Part shown: positions 23,997 through 33,276 of the stretch, piece after piece
How positions within the stretch are numbered: position 1 is the stretch's first letter
Layout of the letters: the number at the start of each line of letters is the position of its first letter
Source of the DNA: Mucilaginibacter phenanthrenivorans
Lineage (GTDB): Bacteria > Bacteroidota > Bacteroidia > Sphingobacteriales > Sphingobacteriaceae
Assembly: GCF_024721155.1 (NCBI RefSeq)
Contig: NZ_JAHVAP010000004.1
Location: forward strand, 124,001 to 188,000
Direction of reading: 5' to 3'
Length of the DNA stretch: 64,000 nt
Program-made: the position numbers and the translations under genes
Notes under the pieces: model-generated
Database searches by the model: none
What the model was told of the DNA's origin: nothing
What the model saw: the letters and a program-made list of their open reading frames with translations, nothing else

Positions 23997-25154
23997 ATGC
24001 CTGTTTACCACACATTAGGAGCTATTCCGCCAAAGCGGCATACGCAATTCCGTAAGCCCGATGGTACACTTTATGCCGAAGAGCTGGTATCAACCGAAGG
24101 CTTTAGCAGCCTGTATTCGCTGGTTTACCATGCTTATCCGCCAACGCTTGTAAAAGAGCTGGGCGAGCCGTATTCGGTTGAGCCAAAGATTGCCCGCGAA
24201 AAGCACCTGAAGCATACCAGTTTAATCGGCTTTAAAATTGAGCCGGAAGACGACTATTTGAAAAGCCGCAAGCCCGTTTTAGTTAACAGCGACCTCCATA
24301 TTTCGCTGGCTGCCCCGCGCAAATCAATGACCGACTATTTTTATAAGAACAGCCAGGCCGACGAGGTGGTTTTTATTCACGAGGGATCAGGAACGCTAAA
24401 GACCGGCTACGGCAATATCAAATTCGCTTACGGCGATTACCTGGTTATTCCGCGGGGAACCATCTATCAAATGGAGTTTGACACACCTGATAACCGGTTG
24501 TTCATTACAGAGAGCTTTAGCCCTATCAGGATCCCTAAGCGCTATACCAATGCCTATGGGCAAATGACCGAGCAAGCCCCCTATTGCGAACGCGATATAA
24601 AACGCCCCACCAATCTGGAAACCCACGATGAAAAGGGCGATTTCAAGATCCTGATCAAAAAACAGGGGCTTATCTATCCGTACATTTACGGGACGCACCC
24701 TTTCGATTTCATCGGCTGGGATGGCTTTCATTATCCCTGGGCCTTTTCAATTCATGATTTTGAGCCGATAACTGGTCGCCTGCATCAACCACCACCGGTA
24801 CACCAAACATTCGAGGGGCATAACTTCGTGATCTGCTCTTTTGTACCGCGCAAGTTCGACTATCACCCCTTATCTATTCCCGCGCCATATAACCACAGTA
24901 ACGTGGACAGCGATGAGCTGCTTTATTATGTAGATGGCGACTTTATGAGCCGTAAAAGCGTGGTTAAGGGCCAGATAACCCTGCACCCCGGCGGCATCCC
25001 CCACGGCCCGCATCCCGGATCTGTAGAGAAATCCATCGGCAAGGAATCAACAGACGAACTGGCGGTAATGATAGACCCGTTCAGGCCGTTAATGCTGACC
25101 GAAGACGCCATAAAAATAGAGGACGAAAATTATTATAAAAGCTGGGTGAGTTGA
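23997..25154 (+). CDS. hmgA: Homogentisate 1,2-dioxygenase
   Basis: A 385-residue non-heme iron dioxygenase that opens the ring of homogentisate to maleylacetoacetate. Recognisable are FIHEGSGTLKTGYGNIKFAYGDYLVIPRGTIYQ (cupin barrel), YPYIYGTHPFDFIGWDG, HQTFEGHNFVICSFVPRKFDYHP and HPGGIPHGPHPG with the iron-binding His/Glu cluster. Somewhat shorter than the roughly 430-residue proteobacterial and animal enzymes. It is followed by hppD, and the FAH-family gene is divergent: a tyrosine-degradation locus. Confidence 0.95.
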   Translation: MPVYHTLGAIPPKRHTQFRKPDGTLYAEELVSTEGFSSLYSLVYHAYPPTLVKELGEPYSVEPKIAREKHLKHTSLIGFKIEPEDDYLKSRKPVLVNSDLHISLAAPRKSMTDYFYKNSQADEVVFIHEGSGTLKTGYGNIKFAYGDYLVIPRGTIYQMEFDTPDNRLFITESFSPIRIPKRYTNAYGQMTEQAPYCERDIKRPTNLETHDEKGDFKILIKKQGLIYPYIYGTHPFDFIGWDGFHYPWAFSIHDFEPITGRLHQPPPVHQTFEGHNFVICSFVPRKFDYHPLSIPAPYNHSNVDSDELLYYVDGDFMSRKSVVKGQITLHPGGIPHGPHPGSVEKSIGKESTDELAVMIDPFRPLMLTEDAIKIEDENYYKSWVS

Positions 25155-25191
25155 GGTGAAAGGTAAAAGCTGAAAGGCGAAAGCTAAAAGC
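25154..25191. repeat. Word array (gaaaggtaaaagctgaaagg family)
   Basis: Begins at the hmgA stop codon (tgaggtgaaaggtaaaagc) and continues with degenerate copies of gaaagctaaaag. Nearly the same array follows the thrB stop at 19244. A second word type (tcactaattcaccaattc, 25205-25232) runs up to the hppD ATG. Confidence 0.75.
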
Positions 25192-25237
25192 TTAAAATTC
25201 AATCAATCACTAATTCACCAATTCACTAATTGAAAAA

Positions 25238-26362
25238 ATGGAAACACTAACCATAGATAAAAAACAAGCAACTACTGATTTTTTACCCCTTAACGGAACA
25301 GATCATGTTGAATTTTATGTAGGTAATGCCAAGCAGGCTGCCTTTTATTATAAAACCGCATTCGGCTTCCAGGACCTTGCTTATGCGGGCCCCGAAACCG
25401 GTATCCGCGACCGCGTATCATACGTTTTGCAGCAAGGCAAGATTCGCCTGGTGCTAACAACACCACTGCATTCCAACCACACGATTGCGGAGCATATCAA
25501 GAAACACGGCGATGGCGTCAAAATCCTTGCGCTGTCTGTTGACGACGCTTATGACGCCTTTTTGCAGACCACCCGTCGCGGTGCCGAACCTTACCAGGAA
25601 CCCCAGACCATGACCGACGAATATGGCGAAGTACGTACCAGCGGGATTAAGCTGTACGGGGAAACCGTGCACCTTTTTGTGGAACGCAAAAACTATAACG
25701 GGGCCTTTTTACCCGGTTTTGAAAAGCACGTAACTACCTATAATCCTACCACAACAGGATTGTTACACATTGATCATTGTGTGGGTAATGTGGGCTGGCA
25801 CAAGATGAACGAATGGGTTAATTTTTATGAGGAGATAATGGGCTTCAAAAACATTTTAACCTTTGATGACAAGATGATCTCAACCGAATATTCGGCCTTA
25901 ATGAGCAAGGTGATGAGCAATGGGAATGGATACGTAAAGTTCCCGATCAACGAGCCGGCTGAGGGTAAAAAGAAATCACAGATTGAAGAATATTTGGAGT
26001 TTTATGAGGACGAAGGCGTACAGCATTTAGCCCTTGCTACCGATGATATTGTTAAAACCGTAACCACCCTGCAAAGCCGTGGCATTGAATTTTTAACGGT
26101 GCCTACCACTTATTATGATGAACTGATAGACCGCGTTGGCCACATTGATGAGGACCTGGGGCCATTAAAAAAACTTGGCATTTTAGTCGACCGCGACGAT
26201 GAGGGCTACCTGCTGCAGATCTTCACCAAACCTGTTGAGGACAGGCCAACCTTGTTCTTCGAGATTATCCAGCGCAAGGGTGCAAAATCATTCGGCGCCG
26301 GCAATTTCAAGGCGCTTTTTGAAGCGATAGAAAGAGAGCAGGAATTGAGAGGAAATTTGTAA
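25238..26362 (+). CDS. hppD: 4-hydroxyphenylpyruvate dioxygenase
   Basis: A 374-residue HPPD converting 4-hydroxyphenylpyruvate to homogentisate. Two vicinal-oxygen-chelate halves are visible. The Fe(II) ligands can be placed: His180 in IDHCVGN, His263 in VQHLALATDD and Glu342 in FFEIIQRKG. N-terminal DHVEFYVGNAKQAAFYY and C-terminal GAGNFKALFEAIEREQ are typical. It is 83 bases after hmgA on the same strand; together with FAH it forms a tyrosine catabolic unit. Confidence 0.97.
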   Translation: METLTIDKKQATTDFLPLNGTDHVEFYVGNAKQAAFYYKTAFGFQDLAYAGPETGIRDRVSYVLQQGKIRLVLTTPLHSNHTIAEHIKKHGDGVKILALSVDDAYDAFLQTTRRGAEPYQEPQTMTDEYGEVRTSGIKLYGETVHLFVERKNYNGAFLPGFEKHVTTYNPTTTGLLHIDHCVGNVGWHKMNEWVNFYEEIMGFKNILTFDDKMISTEYSALMSKVMSNGNGYVKFPINEPAEGKKKSQIEEYLEFYEDEGVQHLALATDDIVKTVTTLQSRGIEFLTVPTTYYDELIDRVGHIDEDLGPLKKLGILVDRDDEGYLLQIFTKPVEDRPTLFFEIIQRKGAKSFGAGNFKALFEAIEREQELRGNL

Positions 26363-26500
26363 AGATTTCGGAAATCGGATTTTCCATTTCGGATTTATTT
26401 TTCGCAGGAACTCTTGAAAAGGTTCCCGCGGAAGCAAAAAAACAAATCACCTTCAGTCTTTACTGACTTTACCGACTTCCGGACTTTTACCTATCTTTAA

Positions 26501-26525
26501 GCTGGACACTCGTCCGGCTTTTTTT
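26501..26525 (+). terminator. Hairpin plus T-run abutting the next start codon
   Basis: Stem gctggac / gtccggc (26501-26507 with 26512-26518, one G-U pair), 4-base loop, then seven T. It ends at the base before the AlkD ATG. It reads as a terminator for the hppD transcript or as a 5' leader element. Confidence 0.5.
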
Positions 26526-27197
26526 ATGACCATCGAAGAAATAATCGTCCTGCTAAAAGCAAAATCGAACCCAAAACACCTGGCGGGTATGAAACGTTTC
26601 GGCATCAACGACGTGCATGCATTGGGTATCCCCGTCCCCGAATTGAGGAAGTTAGCGAAGCTTATTAAAAGAGATCACCCGCTCGCCCTTGCCCTGTGGA
26701 AAATTAAAATTCACGAGTCCAGGCTGCTTGCGTCGATGATTGCAGACCCCAGCCAATTTACCGAAGAGCAGGCCGATAATTGGGTGCATGACTTTGACTC
26801 ATGGGACGTTTGCGACCAGGTTTGCGGCAACCTTTTAGACCGTACTCCATTTGCCATGAGCAAGGCGTTTGAATACACAACCAGCGAACATGAATTTGTA
26901 AAACGCGCCGGCTTTGTGCTGATGGCTGAATTTGCGGTTCACAATAAAACCGCCACTGACGACGTATTTATTCCATTTTTCGCTGTAATGGAACGCGAAG
27001 CCTGGGATGGCCGCAATTTTGTAAGGAAGGCGGTTAACTGGTCATTACGGCAAATTGGCAAAAGAAACTCAAATCTTAAAATCCACGCTATTGAAACCGC
27101 GCAGCGGATCCTCGCCCAAAAGACAAAAAGCGCAAGGTGGATAGCCTCAAATGCGCTGATTGAACTGTCAGGCAAAGACACTGTAATTAATAATTAA
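26526..27197 (+). CDS. AlkD-like DNA alkylation repair protein
   Basis: A 223-residue all-helical HEAT-repeat protein of the DNA alkylation repair family. It shows MKRFGINDVHALGIPVPELRKLAK, SRLLASMIADPSQFTEEQADNWVHDFDSWDVCDQVC, VKRAGFVLMAEFAVH and GRNFVRKAVNWSLRQIGKRN, which match the AlkD-type pattern. AlkD excises positively charged alkylated bases without base flipping. It stands alone, and its ATG follows directly on a hairpin with a T-run. Confidence 0.9.
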   Translation: MTIEEIIVLLKAKSNPKHLAGMKRFGINDVHALGIPVPELRKLAKLIKRDHPLALALWKIKIHESRLLASMIADPSQFTEEQADNWVHDFDSWDVCDQVCGNLLDRTPFAMSKAFEYTTSEHEFVKRAGFVLMAEFAVHNKTATDDVFIPFFAVMEREAWDGRNFVRKAVNWSLRQIGKRNSNLKIHAIETAQRILAQKTKSARWIASNALIELSGKDTVINN

Positions 27198-27380
27198 CTT
27201 TTAAGGTTTTAGGCAGTTAAAACAATCAGGCTGCGGACAATTTGTATATTATTGCCAACCATTTTAGCATGGTTTCCGTAATAGGTGAGCTTGTCGTTTT
27301 ATGCTTTTTTATTTTTTGGCATAAATTTTTCTATTATGAACCCTGAGCTATTGGTTTTATACTATGTGTAGGATATTAAT

Positions 27381-28859
27381 ATGAGTATTGAAGGGAACAA
27401 CTTTTATAGTGATGATGCATCCCATCTTGCTCAAATAATTGATCAAATAAATGCTGGGATCTGGGAGTACAACGTTAACACGAAAGAGGTTAAGTGGTCT
27501 GCCGGGTTTTATGCTGTCCTGGGTTATAAGCCCGGGGAGATCGAGTGTTCCTACAGTTCATTTCTTGACGACCTGCTTTACCATCACGACAAGCCTGCAT
27601 TTTTAAAAGCCATCCAATCCCGGACCCCTGATCAAACCAACACCGTAGAGATAAGGTTACTAACCAAAGCCAACGGCTACCAGTGGTTTGAAAGTGTTAC
27701 CAAAAAATGGGAAGACAACGGCATACCTAAATATACGGGCTCACTAATAAACATCAATAAGGCCAAATTACTTGGTCTGCGTTCGGCACAAAACGATTTC
27801 CTGTTTAATGAAACCGGCACAATAGCTAAGATCAGCGGTTTTGACATAGATGTGCCCACCATGAGCCTGTCGCTTTCTAAGGAGGCTTTCGATATTTATG
27901 AGCTGAATGATCAGCTTAAGTTAAGCCTGGAGGAAGCAGTAAGCTTTTTTGAACCGCAATACCGCCCCGTTGTAAATGAAGCGATTGAAAACGCTATAAA
28001 GTTCTGCAAACCGTACGACCTGGAAGTACTTTTCCGCTCGGCCAAGAATAATGTTTTCTGGGTACGCGCCAAGGGCCTCCCTATTATTGACGATTACGGA
28101 AAGTGCGTTAAAATAAGGGGAATTCTGCAGGATATTGACAGCATTAAAAAGAAGGGAATTGCACTTCAAACGTCCATCAGTTCGCTAAATGACCAAAACA
28201 AGCGCCTGCAAAACTTTGCCTACATCGTGTCGCACAACCTGCGTTCACATTCAGGCAATTTGCGGTTTATGGTTAACCTGCACGAGGAAAGCGAATCTGC
28301 CGACGATCGCGCAGAAGTTTTTGCACACATAAAATCAATCAGCGACAGCTTAAGTCAAACCATCGAGCATTTGAACGAGATCGTAATGATCCATACGGAT
28401 ATCGACAAGGAACGCAAGGCCCTGTCGTTTGAAGAAGTGTTTAAAAATGTAATGTCGGCGCTCCAAAACAATATCGACGCCACCGATGCCAAAATTGAAT
28501 ACGATTTTACACAATGCCCGGTCATTGAATATATCCCCGCTTATTTGGAAAGCATCTTCCAGAACCTGCTTACCAATGCGCTGAAATACCGCCACATGGA
28601 AAGGCAACCTCTTATCACCTGCCGCACCATAAAGGACCACAACCACATCTATATGCTGTTTGAAGATAATGGTATCGGGATAGATATGGAACGTTATGGC
28701 GATAAGGTATTCGGCATGTATAAAACCTTCCACCAAAACACTGATGCCAAAGGCATCGGCCTGTTCATCACCCGCAACCAGATTGAATCAATGGGTGGTA
28801 CTATTAAGGTAGATAGTACCGTGAATGTGGGTACGAAGTTTACGATACGTCTTGTATAA
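27381..28859 (+). CDS. PAS-domain sensor histidine kinase (orphan)
   Basis: A 492-residue soluble histidine kinase with no membrane segment. A PAS/PAC domain at about 15-130 (GIWEYNVNTKEVKWSAGFYAVLGY) and a second PAS-like region at 150-255 precede the H-box VSHNLRSH (His285). The ATPase part has N-box NLLTNALKYR, G1 DNGIGIDM and G2 KGIGLFITRNQIESMGG. No response regulator gene is adjacent, so the partner is unknown. The 183-base gap upstream holds an AT-rich stretch only. Confidence 0.9.
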   Translation: MSIEGNNFYSDDASHLAQIIDQINAGIWEYNVNTKEVKWSAGFYAVLGYKPGEIECSYSSFLDDLLYHHDKPAFLKAIQSRTPDQTNTVEIRLLTKANGYQWFESVTKKWEDNGIPKYTGSLININKAKLLGLRSAQNDFLFNETGTIAKISGFDIDVPTMSLSLSKEAFDIYELNDQLKLSLEEAVSFFEPQYRPVVNEAIENAIKFCKPYDLEVLFRSAKNNVFWVRAKGLPIIDDYGKCVKIRGILQDIDSIKKKGIALQTSISSLNDQNKRLQNFAYIVSHNLRSHSGNLRFMVNLHEESESADDRAEVFAHIKSISDSLSQTIEHLNEIVMIHTDIDKERKALSFEEVFKNVMSALQNNIDATDAKIEYDFTQCPVIEYIPAYLESIFQNLLTNALKYRHMERQPLITCRTIKDHNHIYMLFEDNGIGIDMERYGDKVFGMYKTFHQNTDAKGIGLFITRNQIESMGGTIKVDSTVNVGTKFTIRLV

Positions 28860-28868
28860 GTATAATCT

Positions 28869-28976
28869 GTAGGGGCGTAATGCTTACGCCCTCGCCAACG
28901 TTAAGTCCGCGTTCTTGTCAACAATTCCACAAACATTATACAAACCATAATCAGGGCGTATGCTATACGCCCCTAC
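28869..28976. repeat. Inverted repeat (gtaggggcgtaatgc family)
   Basis: Arms 28869-28891 and 28954-28976; outer 10 bp gtaggggcgt perfectly paired, centre imperfect. Each arm is itself a hairpin (ggcgtaatgcttacgcc). It separates two converging genes and could act as a terminator on both strands. Confidence 0.85.
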
Positions 28977-28981
28977 CGGCA

Positions 28982-29962
28982 TTACTCTATGTAGCTTTCC
29001 AGTATCTTAAACCCTGAGGTGGTTTCTAACACAACATTGCTAATCGTTTTCGGCAGCAAAATACAATCTCCCATTATTACAGGGTATTCGCTTCCATCGG
29101 CCTTAACGGTAAACTCACCCTCAACGCACACATAGATAACAAACGAATCCAGGTTACTGTAATCCTTTGTGGTGCCGGTTGTAAAATCTAACAGGTTAGT
29201 GGTAAAATACGGGCAGCTCACCAGGTGAACGGTTTCGTCCTTTTTAGGTTGATATTGGGTTTTGTATTCAGGATAATGTTTATAGTCGATGGCAGCAAGG
29301 GCCTCTTCGGTATGTAGTTCACGCTTGTTGCCTTTGTCATCCACACGATCAAAGTCATAGATGCGGTAAGTGATGTCAGATGTCTGCTGGATCTCGGCTA
29401 TCAGCAAGCCTTTACCAATGGTATGTACACGGCCGGCCGGTAAAAAGAACACATCACCAGCCTTCACATCTTCCTTATTCAAAACATCGGTTAAATGGCC
29501 GCTGTTGAATTTATCAAGATACTCCTGTTGGGTAAGTTCTCTATTAAATCCGGCAATTAAAGTCGAACCCGGATCTGCCTCTATAACGTACCACATTTCG
29601 GTTTTGCCGAAGGAGTTATGACGTTTCTTTGCCAGCTCATCATCCGGGTGCACCTGGATGGAGAGATCCTCGTTAGCATCAATAAATTTAATCAGTAGCG
29701 GGAAGATGTTTCCAAAATGCGCATATACCTTTTCGCCGACCAGTTCGCCTTTGAATTTTTCAAGCAGTTCAGCTAATGATTCGCCTTCTAATGCTCCGTT
29801 AGCAACTACTGAAACATCCGACTTAACACCCGAGATCTCCCAGGTTTCGCCGCAGTTTGGCAGGTCGCCGAAATCTTTATGCAGGTAGGTTTTGATTTTA
29901 TTACCGCCCCAGATCTTGTCTTTATAGATGGTTTTGAATTTTAACGGATACAATGCTGACAT
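28982..29962 (-). CDS. manA: Mannose-6-phosphate isomerase, class I
   Basis: A 326-residue cupin-type PMI that interconverts fructose-6-P and mannose-6-P. Visible: LKFKTIYKDKIWGG, the zinc ligands in IQVHPDDELA (Gln, His) and GKTEMWYV (Glu), and GRVHTIGKG (His). It could feed mannose-1-P released by the GH130 enzyme of the downstream locus into glycolysis after mutase action, but it lies 14 kb away and is not in that operon. Confidence 0.93.
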   Translation of the reverse strand: MSALYPLKFKTIYKDKIWGGNKIKTYLHKDFGDLPNCGETWEISGVKSDVSVVANGALEGESLAELLEKFKGELVGEKVYAHFGNIFPLLIKFIDANEDLSIQVHPDDELAKKRHNSFGKTEMWYVIEADPGSTLIAGFNRELTQQEYLDKFNSGHLTDVLNKEDVKAGDVFFLPAGRVHTIGKGLLIAEIQQTSDITYRIYDFDRVDDKGNKRELHTEEALAAIDYKHYPEYKTQYQPKKDETVHLVSCPYFTTNLLDFTTGTTKDYSNLDSFVIYVCVEGEFTVKADGSEYPVIMGDCILLPKTISNVVLETTSGFKILESYIE

Positions 29963-30102
29963 AAGTAAATATTTTGAGCCGCTAAGTTATCAGATAAATA
30001 TTTAATGGAAAAACATAAAAACCAATTTGATTTAGTTTGAATAATATTTTTTTCAATATAAAATTCGTAATTTTCTCTCACCTTAATCATAATTAAAACC
30101 CC

Positions 30103-31149
30103 GTGGATAATACCCAGGAACCAATTGCAGAAAACACCCCGGTTGAGAATGTTTGTATAAATTGCGGCAACCCGGATTTTGTACCCGGTTATCCAAACAA
30201 GCTATGTGCAGACTGCCGCGAAAAGTTTATCAACTTCCCCATCCCTTTATGGGTAAAACTATTCGGTGCAGGCATTGCTATTGTTATGTTGATATCATTT
30301 ATATGGCTGCCCGGTAATTTAAAAACCGCCATGATTTTATCACGTGCCGAAAGCAATGAAGCACATCATAATTATTTTACAGAGCAACAAGAGCTCGAAA
30401 AAGCAAGGAAATTGATACCCGGATCGATAGATGTACAATCGCATTTGGCAATTGCTGCTTTTTATAATGGCGATTTCCAAACTATTGACACTATGTCAAG
30501 CAGCTTACAGGGTAAAAAATTCGAGGACACCTCGCTTTACAACAAGGTGGATTATGTAATGCGCCAAACCCGCGAATACTTTCCTTCCGACACTTTTAAT
30601 ACCATTTTCAAGCAATACAAACACGCTATAATTCCGGATACCGCTTACCAACGGTTTATTAAACAATTCCCGACGGATATATATGGCATTTATTCGCTTG
30701 CAGCGTCTTACGTTAACCAGGAAAAATACCCGGCTGCAGATAGCCTGCTTTCGCGAACATTAAGCATTGATGTTGATTTTATACCGGCACTCACTTTAAA
30801 AACAATGGTAAAGCGTGAGATCAACCAACCAGACTCATCCATTATCTATTGCAACAGATTGCTGGCTATAAACAATCAATCAGTTTTTGCCATGTCGTCA
30901 AAGGCGCGTACGCTGCTAAAAACCGGCAAAAATAAGGAGGGACTAAAGCTTGCACAAAGCGGCTTTGATCTTGACAATACCAATCCTTATAACCTGGCTA
31001 CGCTTGCGATCGCTTTGCACCTCAACAACAATTTCAAGCAGCGGGATGCAATTGTAAAATCAGCTGAAAAAGATTCGGTTAGCAAATCGTATATGCTGTA
31101 CGCTAAAGATATTATTTCAAATAAAATTAAATTTCAAACTAAACCTTAA
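30103..31149 (+). CDS. Zinc-ribbon, membrane-anchored TPR protein
   Basis: A 348-residue protein starting at GTG. The N-terminus carries a four-cysteine zinc ribbon (Cys18, Cys21, Cys35, Cys38). One transmembrane helix follows (about 48-70), and the rest is a helical TPR-like domain (for example GIYSLAASYVNQEKYPAADSLLSRTL). The ribbon would be cytoplasmic and the TPR region periplasmic, or the reverse. It is four bases from the M50-type protease gene, so the two are probably one functional unit. Function unknown. Confidence 0.8.
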   Translation: MDNTQEPIAENTPVENVCINCGNPDFVPGYPNKLCADCREKFINFPIPLWVKLFGAGIAIVMLISFIWLPGNLKTAMILSRAESNEAHHNYFTEQQELEKARKLIPGSIDVQSHLAIAAFYNGDFQTIDTMSSSLQGKKFEDTSLYNKVDYVMRQTREYFPSDTFNTIFKQYKHAIIPDTAYQRFIKQFPTDIYGIYSLAASYVNQEKYPAADSLLSRTLSIDVDFIPALTLKTMVKREINQPDSSIIYCNRLLAINNQSVFAMSSKARTLLKTGKNKEGLKLAQSGFDLDNTNPYNLATLAIALHLNNNFKQRDAIVKSAEKDSVSKSYMLYAKDIISNKIKFQTKP

Positions 31150-31152
31150 ACC

Positions 31153-31683
31153 ATGCTAATCCCAGGTTTTTTAATATCGTTGCTAACCTTTCCGGGCGTT
31201 ATAGTACACGAGCTTGCTCACCAACTTTTCTGCAGGTGGTTTAAGGTGCCCGTTTTTAAGGTAGTTTATTTTCAAACCGGTAACCCGGCTGGCTATGTTT
31301 TACACGAGACCGTTTCAAATAAATGGCAGACCATGCTAATCAGCGTGGGGCCTTTTTTTGTAAATACTATAATCGGTGCGTTTATCGCATTCCCAGCGGC
31401 ACTGCCGGTGTTTACTTTTGATAATGCCACCGTTGCTGATTACCTGTTGGTTTATTTAGGTGTATCCATCGCAATGCATGCCTTCCCTAGCACCGGCGAC
31501 GGGAAAGCCATTTGGCAGGTTTTAAAGGATTCAGAAACCTCGTTGATTGTAAAAATTATCGGTTACCCGGTTATCGGCCTTATTTACCTTGGGTCATTAG
31601 GTAGCTTCTTCTGGCTCGATGTTGCTTATGGCGTTGCAATAGCGGTTGGTTTGCCTAAATTGTTTATCGCGATTTTTGCATAG
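31153..31683 (+). CDS. M50-type membrane zinc metalloprotease (DUF3267-like)
   Basis: A 176-residue integral membrane protein with four or five hydrophobic segments. HELAH (19-23) in the first segment is a zinc-binding HExxH motif, and STGDGKAIW further on could supply a third ligand. This fits site-2-protease-like or DUF3267 putative zincin peptidases. It starts four bases after the zinc-ribbon TPR gene, which may be its regulator or substrate adaptor (inference). Confidence 0.78.
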   Translation: MLIPGFLISLLTFPGVIVHELAHQLFCRWFKVPVFKVVYFQTGNPAGYVLHETVSNKWQTMLISVGPFFVNTIIGAFIAFPAALPVFTFDNATVADYLLVYLGVSIAMHAFPSTGDGKAIWQVLKDSETSLIVKIIGYPVIGLIYLGSLGSFFWLDVAYGVAIAVGLPKLFIAIFA

Positions 31684-31704
31684 ACAAGCATTCTTTACTT
31701 CATT

Positions 31705-31736
31705 AAAAAGTCCGCATATCTCTACGCGGACTTTTT
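31705..31736. terminator. Bidirectional intrinsic terminator
   Basis: A perfect 11-bp stem aaaaagtccgc / gcggacttttt with a 10-base loop, giving T-runs on both strands between the converging protease gene and icd. A second small hairpin (agacgcaa / ttgcgtct, 31749-31768) follows. Confidence 0.9.
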
Positions 31737-31781
31737 AATATTTACCAAAGACGCAAGATATTGCGTCTCTACATTAGAATT

Positions 31782-33011
31782 TTATTTCCCCAATTTCACC
31801 TTCAAATTCTCATCAATAGCTGCTAAGAATTCTTCGGTGTAAAGGTAATCTGTACCATGTTCCACTTTTGGTTTTATAGTGATGGCCAGATCCTTGGTCA
31901 TTTTTCCGCTTTCAACGGTTTCGATACAAACTTCTTCAAGCGCCTTGCAGAAGTTAATCAATTCCTGGTTGTTGTCAAGCAAACCACGGAATTCCAAACC
32001 ACGGGTCCATGCAAAAATAGATGCAATAGGGTTGGTCGAAGTTGGCTTACCGGCCTGGTGTTCGCGGTAGTGGCGGGTTACGGTACCGTGTGCAGCTTCA
32101 GCTTCCATAACGGTGCCATCGGGAGTAACCAAAGTTGAGGTCATTAAACCTAATGAGCCAAAACCCTGTGCAACGGTATCTGATTGAACGTCGCCGTCAT
32201 AGTTCTTACAGGCCCATACAAAGTTACCATGCCATTTTAATGCAGAAGCAACCATGTCATCAATTAAGCGGTGCTCGTAGGTAAGCTGATTGGCTTCAAA
32301 CTCAATCTTGAATTCCTGCTCGTAGATTTCCTGGAAAATATCCTTGAACCTGCCATCGTATTTCTTGAGGATAGTGTTTTTGGTGGAAAGATATAAAGGC
32401 CATTTTTTCAGTAATGCCTGGTTAAAGCATGCACGTGCAAACCCTTTGATCGATTCGTCAGTGTTATACATTGCCAAAGCCACGCCGTCACCTTTAAAGT
32501 TGAAAACCTCAAACGATTGCTCAGGGCTACCATCTTCAGGCGTAAATTTAATGGTTAGCTTGCCTTTTCCCTTGGTTACAAAATCGGTAGCACGGTACTG
32601 ATCGCCAAAAGCATGACGGCCAATACAGATAGGCGCCGTCCAGTTTGGTACCAAACGCGGAACATTTGCCATAACTATTGGTTCACGGAAAACTGTTCCA
32701 TCCAAAATATTACGGATAGTACCGTTTGGCGACTTCCACATTTGTTTTAAGTTGAATTCCTTTACACGGTCTTCATCAGGTGTAATAGTGGCGCATTTAA
32801 TACCAACACCATATTGTTTAATGGCATTTGCAGCATCAATGGTAACCTGGTCGTTAGTTTCATCACGATATTCAATACCAAGGTCATAGTACTTAATATC
32901 AAGATCCAGGTACGGAATTATCAGCTTGTCTTTAATAAATTTCCATATAATACGGGTCATTTCATCGCCGTCAAGCTCAACTACAGGATTTTCTACTTTA
33001 ATTTTCGACAT
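31782..33011 (-). CDS. icd: NADP-dependent isocitrate dehydrogenase
   Basis: A 409-residue NADP-IDH of the eukaryote-like homodimeric subfamily. It oxidises isocitrate to 2-oxoglutarate. Typical stretches: [68 protein letters not shown] [15 protein letters not shown] and [13 protein letters not shown]. The frame opens further upstream (to 33164), but those 51 residues lack family similarity and cross an intergenic repeat; [18 protein letters not shown] at 33011 is the family start. Confidence 0.96.
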   Translation of the reverse strand: MSKIKVENPVVELDGDEMTRIIWKFIKDKLIIPYLDLDIKYYDLGIEYRDETNDQVTIDAANAIKQYGVGIKCATITPDEDRVKEFNLKQMWKSPNGTIRNILDGTVFREPIVMANVPRLVPNWTAPICIGRHAFGDQYRATDFVTKGKGKLTIKFTPEDGSPEQSFEVFNFKGDGVALAMYNTDESIKGFARACFNQALLKKWPLYLSTKNTILKKYDGRFKDIFQEIYEQEFKIEFEANQLTYEHRLIDDMVASALKWHGNFVWACKNYDGDVQSDTVAQGFGSLGLMTSTLVTPDGTVMEAEAAHGTVTRHYREHQAGKPTSTNPIASIFAWTRGLEFRGLLDNNQELINFCKALEEVCIETVESGKMTKDLAITIKPKVEHGTDYLYTEEFLAAIDENLKVKLGK

Positions 33012-33040
33012 CTTTGATACGATTATTTTTTTAATGGCTC

Positions 33041-33048
33041 CAAATATA
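33041..33048 (-). promoter_or_regulatory. Candidate -7 box TATATTTG for icd
   Basis: On the minus strand TATATTTG matches TAnnTTTG exactly, 29 bases before the icd ATG. A -33 TTTG is not evident because the word array begins there. Confidence 0.45.
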
Positions 33049-33055
33049 TAAAATT

Positions 33056-33169
33056 GGTTGATTAAGTGCGTGGTTGATTGGGTGACTTGTTTGTTAAGAT
33101 TGCATAATCTGAACGTCAAAATAACGTTACAGGGATAAAACTTAGTCAACTCAATCCAACCCAATCAAC
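33056..33169. repeat. Word-array inverted repeat (ggttgattgggtgac family)
   Basis: Left arm 33056-33090 has direct words ggttgattaagtgcgtgg and gttgattggg; right arm 33141-33169 is the inverse (cttagtcaactcaatccaac). It fills the divergent gap between icd and the outer-membrane protein gene, apart from about 100 bases of AT-rich DNA before 33277. Confidence 0.8.
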
Positions 33170-33276
33170 ATAAAATAACTTTATTCAACTTTATTGAAGC
33201 TAAATGCTATTTTTATAAAATATATAAATCAACTTTTGGTTAAACTTGTTAGGTAACAACCATTGCTGTTTAAATT

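Noticed and set aside
33012..33164. 51-residue N-terminal extension of isocitrate dehydrogenase
   Set aside because: It is encoded by intergenic word-array DNA and has no family similarity; the normal start at 33011 has a -7 box upstream.
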